A DNA stretch of 33,315 nucleotides from an uncultured Prevotella sp. (GTDB lineage Bacteria; Bacteroidota; Bacteroidia; Bacteroidales; Bacteroidaceae): assembly GCA_934203355.1 (NCBI GenBank), contig CAKPZC010000021.1:1-33315 (forward strand), read 5' to 3'. The position numbers and the translations under genes were made by a program. Shown here in pieces: positions 24,357 through 32,024 of this stretch. Within the stretch, counting starts at the first letter, position 1. The number at the start of each line of letters is the position of its first letter. The notes below the pieces were generated by a model. It saw nothing but the letters and a program-made list of their open reading frames with translations. It ran no database searches and had not been told where the DNA came from.

Positions 24357-24857
24357 ATGAAGAAGTTCTTATTATTCTTGTTTATGATGGTACTGCCCAT
24401 AATGGCGAGTGCCCAGATACGCTTCGGCTATTTCAGCTACGAGACAGTGTTGAAGCAGATGCCCGACTACTTGCTCGCACAGCGTAGTGTCGACGACCTG
24501 CGACTGAAATACGAGAGCGAGATGAAACGTGCCGAACAGGATTTCAATGCCAAGTATGAGGAGTTTCTTGAGGTGCAGCGCGACCTCGTGCCTTCCATCC
24601 TGCGCAAGCGCCAGACCGAGCTACAGGAGATGATGAATAAGAACATCGAGTTCAAGAAGGACGCACAGCGACTGCTCAAGCAGGCCGAGACCGACGCCTA
24701 TGTGCCAGTGAAGAAAAAACTCAACGAGGCAGTGGCTAAGATTGCTGCCGAGCACGGCTATGCCTTTGTGCTCAACACCGACGGAGACGCATGCCCCTAC
24801 GTCAATCCTGAGCTCGGCGAGGACGCCACAGAGCTAATCAAGGCTGCAATTATGTAA
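24357..24857 (+). CDS. OmpH/Skp family periplasmic chaperone, copy 3
   Basis: A 166-residue protein with signal peptide (residues 1-20, ending ASAQ), then IRFGYFSYETVLKQMPDYLLAQRSVDDL, a coiled coil rich in Glu, Lys and Arg, and a C-terminal VAKIAAEHGYAFVLNTDGDACPYVNPELGEDATELI. It is the most diverged of the three. The FxYF/MPDY opening and the return strand keep it in the family. It ends 13 bp before murI and probably shares a transcript with it. Confidence 0.87.
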   Translation: MKKFLLFLFMMVLPIMASAQIRFGYFSYETVLKQMPDYLLAQRSVDDLRLKYESEMKRAEQDFNAKYEEFLEVQRDLVPSILRKRQTELQEMMNKNIEFKKDAQRLLKQAETDAYVPVKKKLNEAVAKIAAEHGYAFVLNTDGDACPYVNPELGEDATELIKAAIM

Positions 24858-24870
24858 AAAAAAGAAGAGA

Positions 24871-25719
24871 ATGCACACCATGAATTTTCCACAATCACCC
24901 GGACCCATTGGAGTGTTCGACTCTGGCTATGGTGGACTGACCGTCTTGCACGGCATACGCCAGCTTCTCCCGCAATACGACTATATGTATCTCGGCGACA
25001 ACGCTCGCGCGCCCTATGGCTCGCGCTCATTCGAGGTGGTCTATCAGTTCACGCGGCAGGCTGTGCTTAAGTTGTTCGCCATGGGGTGTCACCTCATCAT
25101 CCTGGGATGCAACACTGCCTCGGCAAAGGCATTGCGCACCATTCAGCAGCGCGACCTGCCCGAGCTTGCCCCCGATCGCCGCGTGCTGGGCATCATACGC
25201 CCAACAGCCGAGGTGATTGGCTGTCTGACCCACTCGCGACATGTCGGCGTGCTTGCCACCGAGGGCACAATCAAGAGCGAGTCGTACAGCATGGAAATCA
25301 AAAAACTCTTTCCCGACATACAGGTGTCGGGAGTGGCGTGTCCACTGTGGGCGGCTATCGTGGAGGCTGGCGAGGCCGACTCGCCAGGAGCCGACTATTT
25401 CGTGAAGAAACGCATTGACCAACTAATGCGCAAGGACCCATTGATCGACACCGTCATACTGGGATGCACACACTATCCGCTGCTCATGTCGTCGGTGGTG
25501 AAGAATATACCTGACGGCGTGCGCATCATGGCGCAAGGTGCATATGTGGCAAACTCGCTGCAGAACTATCTGCAACGACATCCCGAAATGGAGCGCAATA
25601 TCACTCAAGGTGGCACATGTCGCTATCTTACCACAGAAAGCGAGGAGCGATTCAGCGAGACAGCTCGCATCTTCCTGCACGAGGATGTGGTGGTGAATCA
25701 TGTCGACCTCACTGATTGA
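24871..25719 (+). CDS. murI: Glutamate racemase
   Basis: A 282-residue cytoplasmic, cofactor-independent racemase that makes D-glutamate for peptidoglycan. Both catalytic cysteines are visible: Cys80 in LGCNTAS and Cys199 in LGCTHYPLL. The substrate-binding FDSGYGGL (Asp17, Ser18) and LGDNARAPYG segments are present. Two close ATGs (24871 and 24880) are possible starts. It sits last in the envelope block and is followed by a strong hairpin. Confidence 0.96.
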   Translation: MHTMNFPQSPGPIGVFDSGYGGLTVLHGIRQLLPQYDYMYLGDNARAPYGSRSFEVVYQFTRQAVLKLFAMGCHLIILGCNTASAKALRTIQQRDLPELAPDRRVLGIIRPTAEVIGCLTHSRHVGVLATEGTIKSESYSMEIKKLFPDIQVSGVACPLWAAIVEAGEADSPGADYFVKKRIDQLMRKDPLIDTVILGCTHYPLLMSSVVKNIPDGVRIMAQGAYVANSLQNYLQRHPEMERNITQGGTCRYLTTESEERFSETARIFLHEDVVVNHVDLTD

Positions 25720-25756
25720 GAGCAAACAAAAGTGTCAACCGCGACGCAAGAATTCT

Positions 25757-25804
25757 ACGTCGATTACACGTGTAATTATCGTGTAATCGACGTGCGTTTT
25801 TTTG
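25757..25804 (+). terminator. Terminator of murI
   Basis: ACGTCGATTACACG (25757-25770) and CGTGTAATCGACGT (25780-25793) are exact inverted copies around a 9-nt loop. GCG and a T-run to 25804 follow. Confidence 0.9.
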
Positions 25805-25895
25805 TATGGACGTGTAATTGACAGTGAAAATGAAAATCTCGCGGTTGCGAATGCAAATAAATATGTAATCGCTTCGCTTAATCGATTTTTTGCAG

Positions 25896-25903
25896 TACCT
25901 TTG
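25896..25903 (+). promoter_or_regulatory. -7 box of the metK transcript
   Basis: TACCTTTG fits TAnnTTTG. TTCG at 25873-25876 is 19 nt upstream and is a weak -33 candidate. Transcription near 25910 would leave a ~180-nt leader containing the riboswitch. Confidence 0.65.
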
Positions 25904-25928
25904 CACTCGATTTCATAACATGTATAAC

Positions 25929-25982
25929 TCTGTGGAAGAATTTGGCTGCTTGCAACCACACTAAAAAATGCTAAAACTGCAA
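25929..25982 (+). ncRNA. SAM-II-like riboswitch aptamer upstream of metK
   Basis: The metK leader contains TGTGG (25931-25935) pairing with CCACA (25956-25960). The loop between reads ATTTGG and CTTGCAACCAC. The 3' side is ACTAAAAAATGCTAAA. This order (TTTG, CUUGCA-x-CCAC, then UAAA, then GCUAAA) is that of the SAM-II (metA) riboswitch, an H-type pseudoknot known in Proteobacteria and Bacteroidota. A possible pseudoknot pairs TTGCA (25950-25954) with TGCAA (25978-25982). Downstream, GTCTAAC (25984-25990) pairs with GTTAGAC (26031-26037), and an AT-rich hairpin (26062-26082) lies just before the ATG, possibly the expression platform. The gene, SAM synthetase, is the expected target of SAM feedback. 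I matched this from memory of the family, without a covariance search. Confidence 0.75.
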
Positions 25983-26089
25983 CGTCTAACTATGCGCCAT
26001 GCGCCTATCACAAAATGGATAACAAATAGTGTTAGACAGCGGTAATTGGTATTTTTCCACTAATTTTTTTAATTCAAAAATTGGAAAAA

Positions 26090-27349
26090 ATGAATTATCT
26101 TTTTTCATCAGAATCAGTTTCAGAAGGTCATCCCGACAAAGTCGCCGACCAGATTTCAGACGCTTTAGTCGATCAGTTTCTCGCTTATGACGAGAATGCT
26201 CACTGTGCCATTGAGTCGTTTGTGACCACCGGACAGGTAATCATAATGGGCGAAGTGCGCTCGGGTGTATACATCGACCTTCAGACCATCGCACGCAAGA
26301 CCATCAACCAGATTGGTTACAATAAGTCGGATTATCAGTTCGACGGCAACTCTTGCGGTGTGCTCACTGCCATCCATGAGCAGTCGGACGACATCAATCG
26401 TGGCGTAAGCCGCGCCGAGGAAGAGGAGCAGGGAGCCGGCGACCAGGGTATGATGTTCGGATATGCTACTAACGAGACCGAAAGCTATATGCCAGTGACA
26501 CTCGACCTGGCACAGCTCATCATGCGCACACTTGCCGACATTCGCAAGGAGGGCAAGCTGATGACCTATCTGCGCCCCGACTCAAAGAGCCAGGTGACTG
26601 TTGAATACTCGGAGGAGGGCATACCACAGCGCATCGACACCATCGTTGTGTCTACACAGCACGACGAATTCGACAACGACGACGAGCGCATGCTTGCAAA
26701 AATCAAGGACGACGTAATCAACATCCTCATGCCGCGCGTTAAGGAGCAAATCCACAGCGAGAAGGTGCTTGCACTCTTCGGCGACGACATCAAGTATTTT
26801 GTCAACCCAACTGGCAAGTTTGTTATCGGTGGCCCTCACGGCGACACTGGTCTGACTGGACGCAAAATTATTGTCGACACCTATGGTGGCAAGGGAGCAC
26901 ACGGCGGTGGAGCATTCTCGGGCAAGGACCCCTCTAAGGTAGACCGCTCGGCAGCCTATGCCGCACGTCACATCGCCAAGAACATGGTGGCAGCTGGAGT
27001 GGCCGACGAGATGCTCGTGCAGGTGAGCTACGCCATCGGTGTGGCTGAGCCCGTGAACATCTATGTGAACACCTACGGACGCTCGCGCGTCAACATGAGC
27101 GACGGCGAGATTGCCAAGAAGATAGAGAAACTCTTCGACCTGCGCCCGAAGGCAATAGAGCGCACACTCAAACTGCGCCAGCCCATCTACCGCGAGACAG
27201 CAGCCTATGGACACATGGGACGCAAGAACGAGGTAGTGGAGAAGACATTCACATCGCGCTATCACGAGACCAAGGTGATGAAGGTGGAACTCTTCACTTG
27301 GGAGAAACTCGACCGCGTGGACGACATCAAGAAAGAATTTGGTTTGTAA
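26090..27349 (+). CDS. metK: S-adenosylmethionine synthase
   Basis: A 419-residue cytoplasmic enzyme making S-adenosylmethionine from methionine and ATP. It opens [19 protein letters not shown], carries the [15 protein letters not shown] signature, and has the phosphate-binding region [21 protein letters not shown] and [16 protein letters not shown]. Start ATG 26090 follows an A-rich leader; the TTG at 26081 is less likely because homologues begin [10 protein letters not shown]. It is probably feedback-controlled by the SAM-II-like leader. DUF4271 follows 15 bp later and is probably co-transcribed. Confidence 0.97.
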   Translation: MNYLFSSESVSEGHPDKVADQISDALVDQFLAYDENAHCAIESFVTTGQVIIMGEVRSGVYIDLQTIARKTINQIGYNKSDYQFDGNSCGVLTAIHEQSDDINRGVSRAEEEEQGAGDQGMMFGYATNETESYMPVTLDLAQLIMRTLADIRKEGKLMTYLRPDSKSQVTVEYSEEGIPQRIDTIVVSTQHDEFDNDDERMLAKIKDDVINILMPRVKEQIHSEKVLALFGDDIKYFVNPTGKFVIGGPHGDTGLTGRKIIVDTYGGKGAHGGGAFSGKDPSKVDRSAAYAARHIAKNMVAAGVADEMLVQVSYAIGVAEPVNIYVNTYGRSRVNMSDGEIAKKIEKLFDLRPKAIERTLKLRQPIYRETAAYGHMGRKNEVVEKTFTSRYHETKVMKVELFTWEKLDRVDDIKKEFGL

Positions 27350-27364
27350 TAAACAATTATCACA

Positions 27365-28414
27365 ATGAACTTACTCGCTTCTGACTCCATACAATCCGAG
27401 GAGATAGTCCTCGGCGAGGATGGTATGCCGGTAGCTGCAAAAGCTATGCAGCGACAGCACCACCAGCCAACGCCAGCCCAAGTGCTCTCATGGCTTCCGA
27501 ATAACGCCACCCCCGAGCAGCAGGACTCTGCCATCCAGGCCAACATAAAGCCCTCGGAGATAACATGGAGTCAGCAGCCCGACACGCTCCATTTGCCCGG
27601 ACATACAGCCGGGCACTCGTGGCGCGACATCAACATCAACATGCCCAAGTACTACCGCGAGTCGTACTTCACTGGCAAACCATGGTTTCATCCCAACCTG
27701 TTTGGAGGACGTCTGGGAACAGCTGGCGACCCAGTGCCCTACAGCATCCCGCGCGACAACGTCATCACCGCATTGCTGATGATATGCTTCGTCCTTGCAG
27801 CCGTGGCTTACGCCAAGTCGAAACGCTTCATACTGCGCCAGGCAAAGGGCTTCTTCCGACCGCCCCACAGCGAGAAGATGACAGCAATGTCCGAGACATC
27901 GGGCGAGGTAAGGTTCCAGTTCTTCCTCGTAATGCAGAGTTGCCTGCTTTTTGCACTCGTCTACTTCTTCTACGTGCAGAAGCGAGTCACCGACACGTTC
28001 ATCATCGACCAGTATCAGGTGATAGGCATCTTCGCCTTAATCAACCTTGTTTATGTCATACTTAAGGCCGCCATGTATTGGCTGTCGGGATGGGTGTTCT
28101 TCGACCGCAGGCGCAATGACTTATGGATGAAGTCGTTTCTGTTTCTTGTGGCTATGGAGGGTGTGTGCATATTCCCTATAGTAATGCTCCAGGCTTACTT
28201 CGAGATGCCCGTCGAAACAACTCTTGTTTGCACTGGAGTGGTGCTCGCCGTGTTCAAATTGCTGGCACTTTACAAGACTTACATCATCTTTTTCAGGCAT
28301 ACAGGCAATTCTTTGCAAATTTTTTTGTACTTTTGCACGCTTGAATTGATGCCTCTCGCTGTATTGCTTGGGGCACTTGCCATGACAGGCAACTATCTGA
28401 AAGTGAATTTTTAA
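27365..28414 (+). CDS. DUF4271 domain-containing membrane protein
   Basis: A 349-residue protein. Residues 1-135 are a Pro/Gln/Ser-rich soluble stretch (SWLPNNATPEQQDSAIQ, then WRDININMPKYYRESYF). Hydrophobic segments lie at about 138-152, 185-202, 216-240, 256-278, 290-312 and 325-343, so it spans the membrane several times. The middle and end (DQYQVIGIFALINLVYVILKA, then LLALYKTYIIFF) and the position just before hemD match DUF4271, a Bacteroidota family of unknown function. A -7-like box inside its last codons may drive hemD. Confidence 0.85.
   Translation: MNLLASDSIQSEEIVLGEDGMPVAAKAMQRQHHQPTPAQVLSWLPNNATPEQQDSAIQANIKPSEITWSQQPDTLHLPGHTAGHSWRDININMPKYYRESYFTGKPWFHPNLFGGRLGTAGDPVPYSIPRDNVITALLMICFVLAAVAYAKSKRFILRQAKGFFRPPHSEKMTAMSETSGEVRFQFFLVMQSCLLFALVYFFYVQKRVTDTFIIDQYQVIGIFALINLVYVILKAAMYWLSGWVFFDRRRNDLWMKSFLFLVAMEGVCIFPIVMLQAYFEMPVETTLVCTGVVLAVFKLLALYKTYIIFFRHTGNSLQIFLYFCTLELMPLAVLLGALAMTGNYLKVNF
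28328..28335 (+). promoter_or_regulatory. Possible internal promoter for hemD-rnpA-yidD
   Basis: TACTTTTG followed by CA, inside the DUF4271 coding region, fits the -7 box. A TTTG lies 12 nt upstream (28312-28315), which is too close, and a TTTC at 28301-28304 is 23 nt away. It is about 120 bp before the hemD ATG. Confidence 0.4.
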
Positions 28415-28456
28415 GACAACATATATATATTACGACACTGTTTTTAACATAGAGAA

Positions 28457-29209
28457 ATGATAAAGAAAATTCTGATCTCACAGCCCGAACCATCAAGCGA
28501 AAAGTCGCCTTACTATGACATAGCCAATGATTTCGGTGTGGAATTGCTTTTCCGCCCCTTTATCAAAGTTGAAGGAATCAGTCCCAAGGAATTCCGTCAG
28601 CAGAAAATCGGACTGTTGGATTTCACTGCTGTAGTCTTCACGTCGCGCCATGCTATTGACAACTATTTCAAACTTGCCAAGGAAATGCGCATAACTATTC
28701 CCGAGGATATGAAATACTTTTGCGTGACAGAGACTATCGCTCTCTATATTCAGAAATATGTGCAATACCGCAAGCGCAAGGTGTTCTTCGGCACAACCGG
28801 AAAACTCGATTCGCTCATCCCAACTATGGTTAAGCACAAGAGCGAGAAGTATCTCGTGCCACTGAGCTCTGTACACAACGACGACGTGGAGCGACTGCTC
28901 GATGCCAAGAAACTCAATCATAAGGAGTGTGTGATGTACCGCACCGTGAGCAACGACTTCACCGAGGAGGAAGCAAAGAACTTCGACTGCGACATGCTCG
29001 TGTTCTTCAGCCCAACTGGCATCAAGGCGTTCACAAAGAACTTCCCAGAATTTAATCAGGGCAGCGTGCGCATCGCTGCATTCGGACCTGCTACAGCCAA
29101 GGCTGTGGAGGACGAGGGATTCAGACTCGACCTCGAAGCTCCAACCAAGGAGTGCCCGTCGATGACAGCAGCACTGCGCTGGTATCTTGAGAACAATAAA
29201 GAAGAATAA
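28457..29209 (+). CDS. hemD: Uroporphyrinogen-III synthase
   Basis: A 250-residue cytoplasmic enzyme of haem synthesis that closes hydroxymethylbilane to uroporphyrinogen III. Family features: the opening KKILISQPEP, VVFTSRHAIDNYF, the inter-domain VFFGTTGKLDSLIP and KYLVPLSS region, DMLVFFSPTGIKAFTKNFPEF, and VRIAAFGPATAKAVEDEGF. Sequence conservation in HemD is generally low, so the call rests on the two-domain layout. DUF4271 upstream and rnpA 4 bp downstream give the usual Bacteroidota context. No other haem genes are in the window. Confidence 0.88.
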   Translation: MIKKILISQPEPSSEKSPYYDIANDFGVELLFRPFIKVEGISPKEFRQQKIGLLDFTAVVFTSRHAIDNYFKLAKEMRITIPEDMKYFCVTETIALYIQKYVQYRKRKVFFGTTGKLDSLIPTMVKHKSEKYLVPLSSVHNDDVERLLDAKKLNHKECVMYRTVSNDFTEEEAKNFDCDMLVFFSPTGIKAFTKNFPEFNQGSVRIAAFGPATAKAVEDEGFRLDLEAPTKECPSMTAALRWYLENNKEE

Positions 29210-29213
29210 AAAA

Positions 29214-29645
29214 ATGGCAACACAATTCTCACTCCCACAGTCGGAACGAATCAATAGCAAGAAGCAAATAGACCGGCTTTTCCGTGGAGGCGGATCGAAA
29301 GCCATGACGGCCTCGCCCCTACGCATGGTCTACATGGCTGAAGAGAGGGGCGAGAATGACGGTGAACCATTGGCACAGATGATGGTGAGTGTACCCAAAC
29401 GCTTTTTCAAGCGCGCCGTTAAGCGCAACAGAATAAAGAGACAGGTGCGCGAGGCTTACCGACTCAACAAGCACATCATCGTCGACTGTCTGGCTACCAC
29501 TAAGGAGCGCAAACTCTCGCTGTGCTTTATTTGGACTGCCGACCGTTTGCTGCCTACAAGCGAGGTGATGGGGCGAATGAGCAACCTGCTCACAAGGCTG
29601 AGCGAGAAAATGTCGAAAACCGACGAGGAGAACATCGCAAAATGA
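29214..29645 (+). CDS. rnpA: Ribonuclease P protein component
   Basis: A 143-residue basic protein that assists the catalytic RNA of RNase P in cutting tRNA 5' leaders. The signature [13 protein letters not shown] is clear, with [19 protein letters not shown] at the N-terminus and [18 protein letters not shown] before it. I chose ATG 29214, 4 bp after hemD, over an upstream start at 29187 that would overlap hemD. Its stop overlaps the yidD start by 4 bp. Confidence 0.94.
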   Translation: MATQFSLPQSERINSKKQIDRLFRGGGSKAMTASPLRMVYMAEERGENDGEPLAQMMVSVPKRFFKRAVKRNRIKRQVREAYRLNKHIIVDCLATTKERKLSLCFIWTADRLLPTSEVMGRMSNLLTRLSEKMSKTDEENIAK

Positions 29646-29872
29646 ATCGAATTTCGCACGCCTTGGCATGGCTCACAATTCAGCCCATACGCTTCTACCA
29701 GAAGTTCATCACACCCTACACTCCGGCATCATGCCGATTCCAGCCCACTTGCTCGGAATATGCGCGCCAGGCTCTGCTGAAGCATGGTTTCTTCAAGGGT
29801 ATGGCGCTTGCCATATGGCGCATATTGAGATGCAACCCATGGGGAGGCTCGGGCTACGACCCAGTGCCGTAG
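29642..29872 (+). CDS. yidD: Membrane protein insertion efficiency factor YidD
   Basis: A 76-residue protein. It shows the family pattern of an N-terminal amphipathic helix ([22 protein letters not shown]), then [15 protein letters not shown], then [25 protein letters not shown]. The three conserved cysteines are present. YidD helps insertion of inner-membrane proteins, together with YidC. The ATG overlaps the rnpA stop (ATGA), so translation is coupled. yidC is not in this window. Confidence 0.95.
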   Translation: MNRISHALAWLTIQPIRFYQKFITPYTPASCRFQPTCSEYARQALLKHGFFKGMALAIWRILRCNPWGGSGYDPVP

Positions 29873-29878
29873 GTGGAA

Positions 29879-29915
29879 TTTTGAGTTTTGAATTTTGAAT
29901 TTTGAATTTTGAATT
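29879..29915. repeat. TTTTGAA heptamer repeat
   Basis: Five consecutive TTTTGAA-like units (the first TTTTGAG) follow the yidD stop codon with a period of 7. No gene is seen. Confidence 0.75.
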
Positions 29916-29945
29916 AAAGCCCCATCAAAGCCCCCCAAAAGCATA

Positions 29946-30066
29946 GTAAGGCTTAGCAAAGGCTTAGTAAGGCCTAGTAAGGCTCAGTTAGGCCTAGCAA
30001 GGCTTAGTAAGGCTCAGTAAAGCCTAGCAAAGGCTCAGAAAAGCTCAGAAAGGCCTAGCAAGGCCC
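29946..30066. repeat. Decamer repeat tract before tyrS
   Basis: About twelve degenerate 10-11-bp units of the form AAGGCYYAGT run from roughly 29946 to 30066. They contain frequent AGGCCT-like palindromic hexamers. The tract ends 27 bp before the tyrS ATG. No promoter box is seen between yidD and tyrS. Confidence 0.75.
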
Positions 30067-30092
30067 ATAACCAATATTTAACAACTATAACA

Positions 30093-31394
30093 ATGGCAAA
30101 AAATTTCGTTGAAGAACTGCGCTGGCGCGGCATGCTCGCGCAGATTATGCCCGGTACTGAGGAATATCTCAATACCCACATGGTGTCTGCGTATCTGGGC
30201 ACCGACCCAACTGCCGACTCTCTCCACATAGGTCATCTCTGCGGCATTATGATGCTGCGTCATCTCCAGCGTTGCGGTCACAAGCCTTATCTGCTTGTGG
30301 GCGGTGCCACTGGTATGATTGGCGACCCGTCGGGCAAGAGCCAGGAGCGCAACCTGCTCGACTCCGAGACCCTCTACCACAACCAGGAGGCCATCAAGAA
30401 GCAGGTGTCAAAGTTCCTCGACTTCGACGGCAACGAGCCTAACAAGGCTGAGCTTGTCAACAACTACGACTGGATGAAGGACTTCACCTTCCTCGACTTT
30501 GCACGCGAGGTGGGCAAACACATCACCGTGAACTATATGATGGCAAAGGACTCTGTGCAGAAGCGTCTTAATGGCGAGGCACGCGACGGACTCTCTTTCA
30601 CCGAGTTCACATACCAGCTGCTCCAGGGCTACGACTTCCTCTATCAGTATCAGAAGTACGGCGTACGCCTGCAGCTCGGAGGCAACGACCAGTGGGGCAA
30701 CATGACCACCGGTACTGAGCTTATCCGCCGTACACTGGGCAACGAGTCGGAAGCCTACTGCCTCACCTGCCCGCTCATCACCAAGAGCGACGGCAAGAAG
30801 TTCGGCAAGACCGAGAGCGGCAACGTATGGCTCGACCGCAACCGCACTACTCCTTATGCCTTCTATCAGTTCTGGCTCAATGTGAGCGATGTTGAGGCTG
30901 AGAAGTATATCAAGATATTCACCGACCTTGACAAGGAGACTATCGACGCTCTCGTGGCTGAGCACAACGAGGATCCAGGACGCCGCACTCTGCAGAAGCG
31001 CCTGGCTGAGGAAGTTACCACAATGGTACACTCACGCGAAGACCTCGAAATGGCACAGGAAGCATCAAGCATCCTCTTCGGCAAGGGAACCAAGGAGACA
31101 CTGCAGAAGTTCGACGAGGCTACGTTGCTCTCTATCTTCGAGGGTGTGCCTCACTTCACATTGCCTGCCGACCAGCTCGGACAGCCTGCCGTAGACCTCT
31201 TCACACGCGACGACGTGAAGATATTCAACTCTAAGGGCGAGATGCGCAAGCTCGTGCAGGGTGGAGGTGTGTCGCTCAATAAGGAGAAGTTGGCTGCCTT
31301 CGACCGTGTGGTGACTTCGGAGGATCTTATCGACGGAAAATACTTGCTCGTGCAGCGTGGAAAGAAAAACTATTATCTGATTACAGTTAAATAA
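30093..31394 (+). CDS. tyrS: Tyrosine--tRNA ligase
   Basis: A 433-residue cytoplasmic class I synthetase. The HIGH motif is at residues 45-48 (DSLHIGHL). Tyrosine-binding segments YQLLQGYDF and LGGNDQWGN are present, and the second signature appears as KFGKT (236-240). The last ~70 residues look like an S4 RNA-binding domain ([16 protein letters not shown], then [14 protein letters not shown]). The N-terminus VEELRWRG is typical of this group. A tRNA gene lies just downstream but has its own promoter. Confidence 0.97.
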   Translation: MAKNFVEELRWRGMLAQIMPGTEEYLNTHMVSAYLGTDPTADSLHIGHLCGIMMLRHLQRCGHKPYLLVGGATGMIGDPSGKSQERNLLDSETLYHNQEAIKKQVSKFLDFDGNEPNKAELVNNYDWMKDFTFLDFAREVGKHITVNYMMAKDSVQKRLNGEARDGLSFTEFTYQLLQGYDFLYQYQKYGVRLQLGGNDQWGNMTTGTELIRRTLGNESEAYCLTCPLITKSDGKKFGKTESGNVWLDRNRTTPYAFYQFWLNVSDVEAEKYIKIFTDLDKETIDALVAEHNEDPGRRTLQKRLAEEVTTMVHSREDLEMAQEASSILFGKGTKETLQKFDEATLLSIFEGVPHFTLPADQLGQPAVDLFTRDDVKIFNSKGEMRKLVQGGGVSLNKEKLAAFDRVVTSEDLIDGKYLLVQRGKKNYYLITVK

Positions 31395-31404
31395 TAGAGA
31401 AAAA

Positions 31405-31436
31405 TTTGGCTGCAAAGAGAATTTTTATTACCTTTG
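31405..31436 (+). promoter_or_regulatory. Promoter of tRNA-Gln
   Basis: TTTG at 31405-31408, 20 nt, then TACCTTTG at 31429-31436 is an exact consensus match, 11 nt before the tRNA. Confidence 0.85.
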
Positions 31437-31447
31437 CAGTCACAATT

Positions 31448-31518
31448 TGTCCTATGGTGTAATGGTAGCACAACAGTTTTTGGTTCTGTTTGTGGTGGTT
31501 CGAATCCGCCTGGGACAA
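31448..31518 (+). tRNA. tRNA-Gln (anticodon TTG)
   Basis: 71 nt. The acceptor arm TGTCCTA pairs with TGGGACA. D-arm contains GGTGTAATGGTAGCAC. The anticodon arm is ACAGT-TTTTGGT-TCTGT, with anticodon TTG and a T-T pair closing the loop. The T-arm has GGTTCGAATCC. Discriminator is A, and CCA is not encoded. Confidence 0.95.
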
Positions 31519-31521
31519 CAT

Positions 31522-31555
31522 AAAGCCTCACTCTTAAAAAGAGTGAGGCTTTTTG
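31522..31555 (+). terminator. Terminator of tRNA-Gln
   Basis: AGCCTCACTCTT pairs with AAGAGTGAGGCT around a short A-loop, followed by a T-run. Confidence 0.9.
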
Positions 31556-31692
31556 CTGTTGTCCCTCATTCTTACTTTTACATCGCAAAAAAATGTTTTG
31601 GTGAAAAAATCTGACATAAGTGACATGAATGCCGCAATGTGCTTATTGTCAGTGTATTAAAGTATGGCAGATACATGTCACTTTCGAGTTGT

Positions 31693-31755
31693 GAGGTGAA
31701 TATCTGCCATCCAGAGGTGAATATCTGCCATCCTAAGATGAATATCTGCCAGCCA
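31693..31755. repeat. 21-bp tandem repeat, three copies
   Basis: Units start at 31693, 31714 and 31735 with the common core ATGAATATCTGCCA or GTGAATATCTGCCA. An inverted TGGCAGATA lies just upstream near 31666. The region between 31556 and 32024 has no gene that I can support. Confidence 0.8.
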
Positions 31756-31794
31756 TAGTTAAGAGGCATTAAGATAGGGACGCCAATTATTTTG

Positions 31795-31893
31795 GTTTTG
31801 GTATCACTCTTGTTTTTTGTTCTGGTACCTCTTGTTCCAGGTTCTGGTACCTCTTGTTTTTTGTTCTGGTACCTCTTGTTTCAGGTTCTGGTA
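31795..31893. repeat. 22-bp tandem repeat, reverse orientation of the 327-414 array
   Basis: Units GTTCTGGTACCTCTTGTT plus four variable bases start at 31819, 31841 and 31863, with a partial unit at 31885 and a diverged one from 31795. The reverse complement begins TACCAGAACC and matches the unit at 327 in about 17 of 22 positions. Confidence 0.8.
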
Positions 31894-31902
31894 TAAATCT
31901 TT

Positions 31903-31950
31903 TGGGACAACATAAAGCCTTGCTATTGAAAAAGAGTGATACTTTTTTTA
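31903..31950 (+). repeat. Duplicate of the tRNA-Gln 3' end and terminator
   Basis: TGGGACAACATAAAGCCT at 31903-31920 is identical to 31511-31528, the last acceptor bases of the tRNA plus the start of its terminator. The following ~28 bp (AAAAAGAGTGA, then a T-run) also resemble the tRNA terminator with several changes. This is a direct repeat about 392 bp from the tRNA. Confidence 0.85.
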
Positions 31951-31969
31951 TTTATTCAGTTTTTATTAA

Positions 31970-31977
31970 TACCTTTG
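31970..31977 (+). promoter_or_regulatory. -7 box of the porin-like gene
   Basis: TACCTTTG fits TAnnTTTG and is 48 nt before the ATG at 32025. Only TTTA (31947-31950) is found at -33 spacing. Confidence 0.6.
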
Positions 31978-32024
31978 CGAGGTATTTACAAAACAAAAAA
32001 TCCTTTAACTACTTATTACTTTTT

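Noticed and set aside
31854..32024. Upstream extension of the porin-like gene to 31854
   Set aside because: It covers the 22-bp repeat, the tRNA-derived repeat and the promoter, and would bury the clear signal peptide at 32025.
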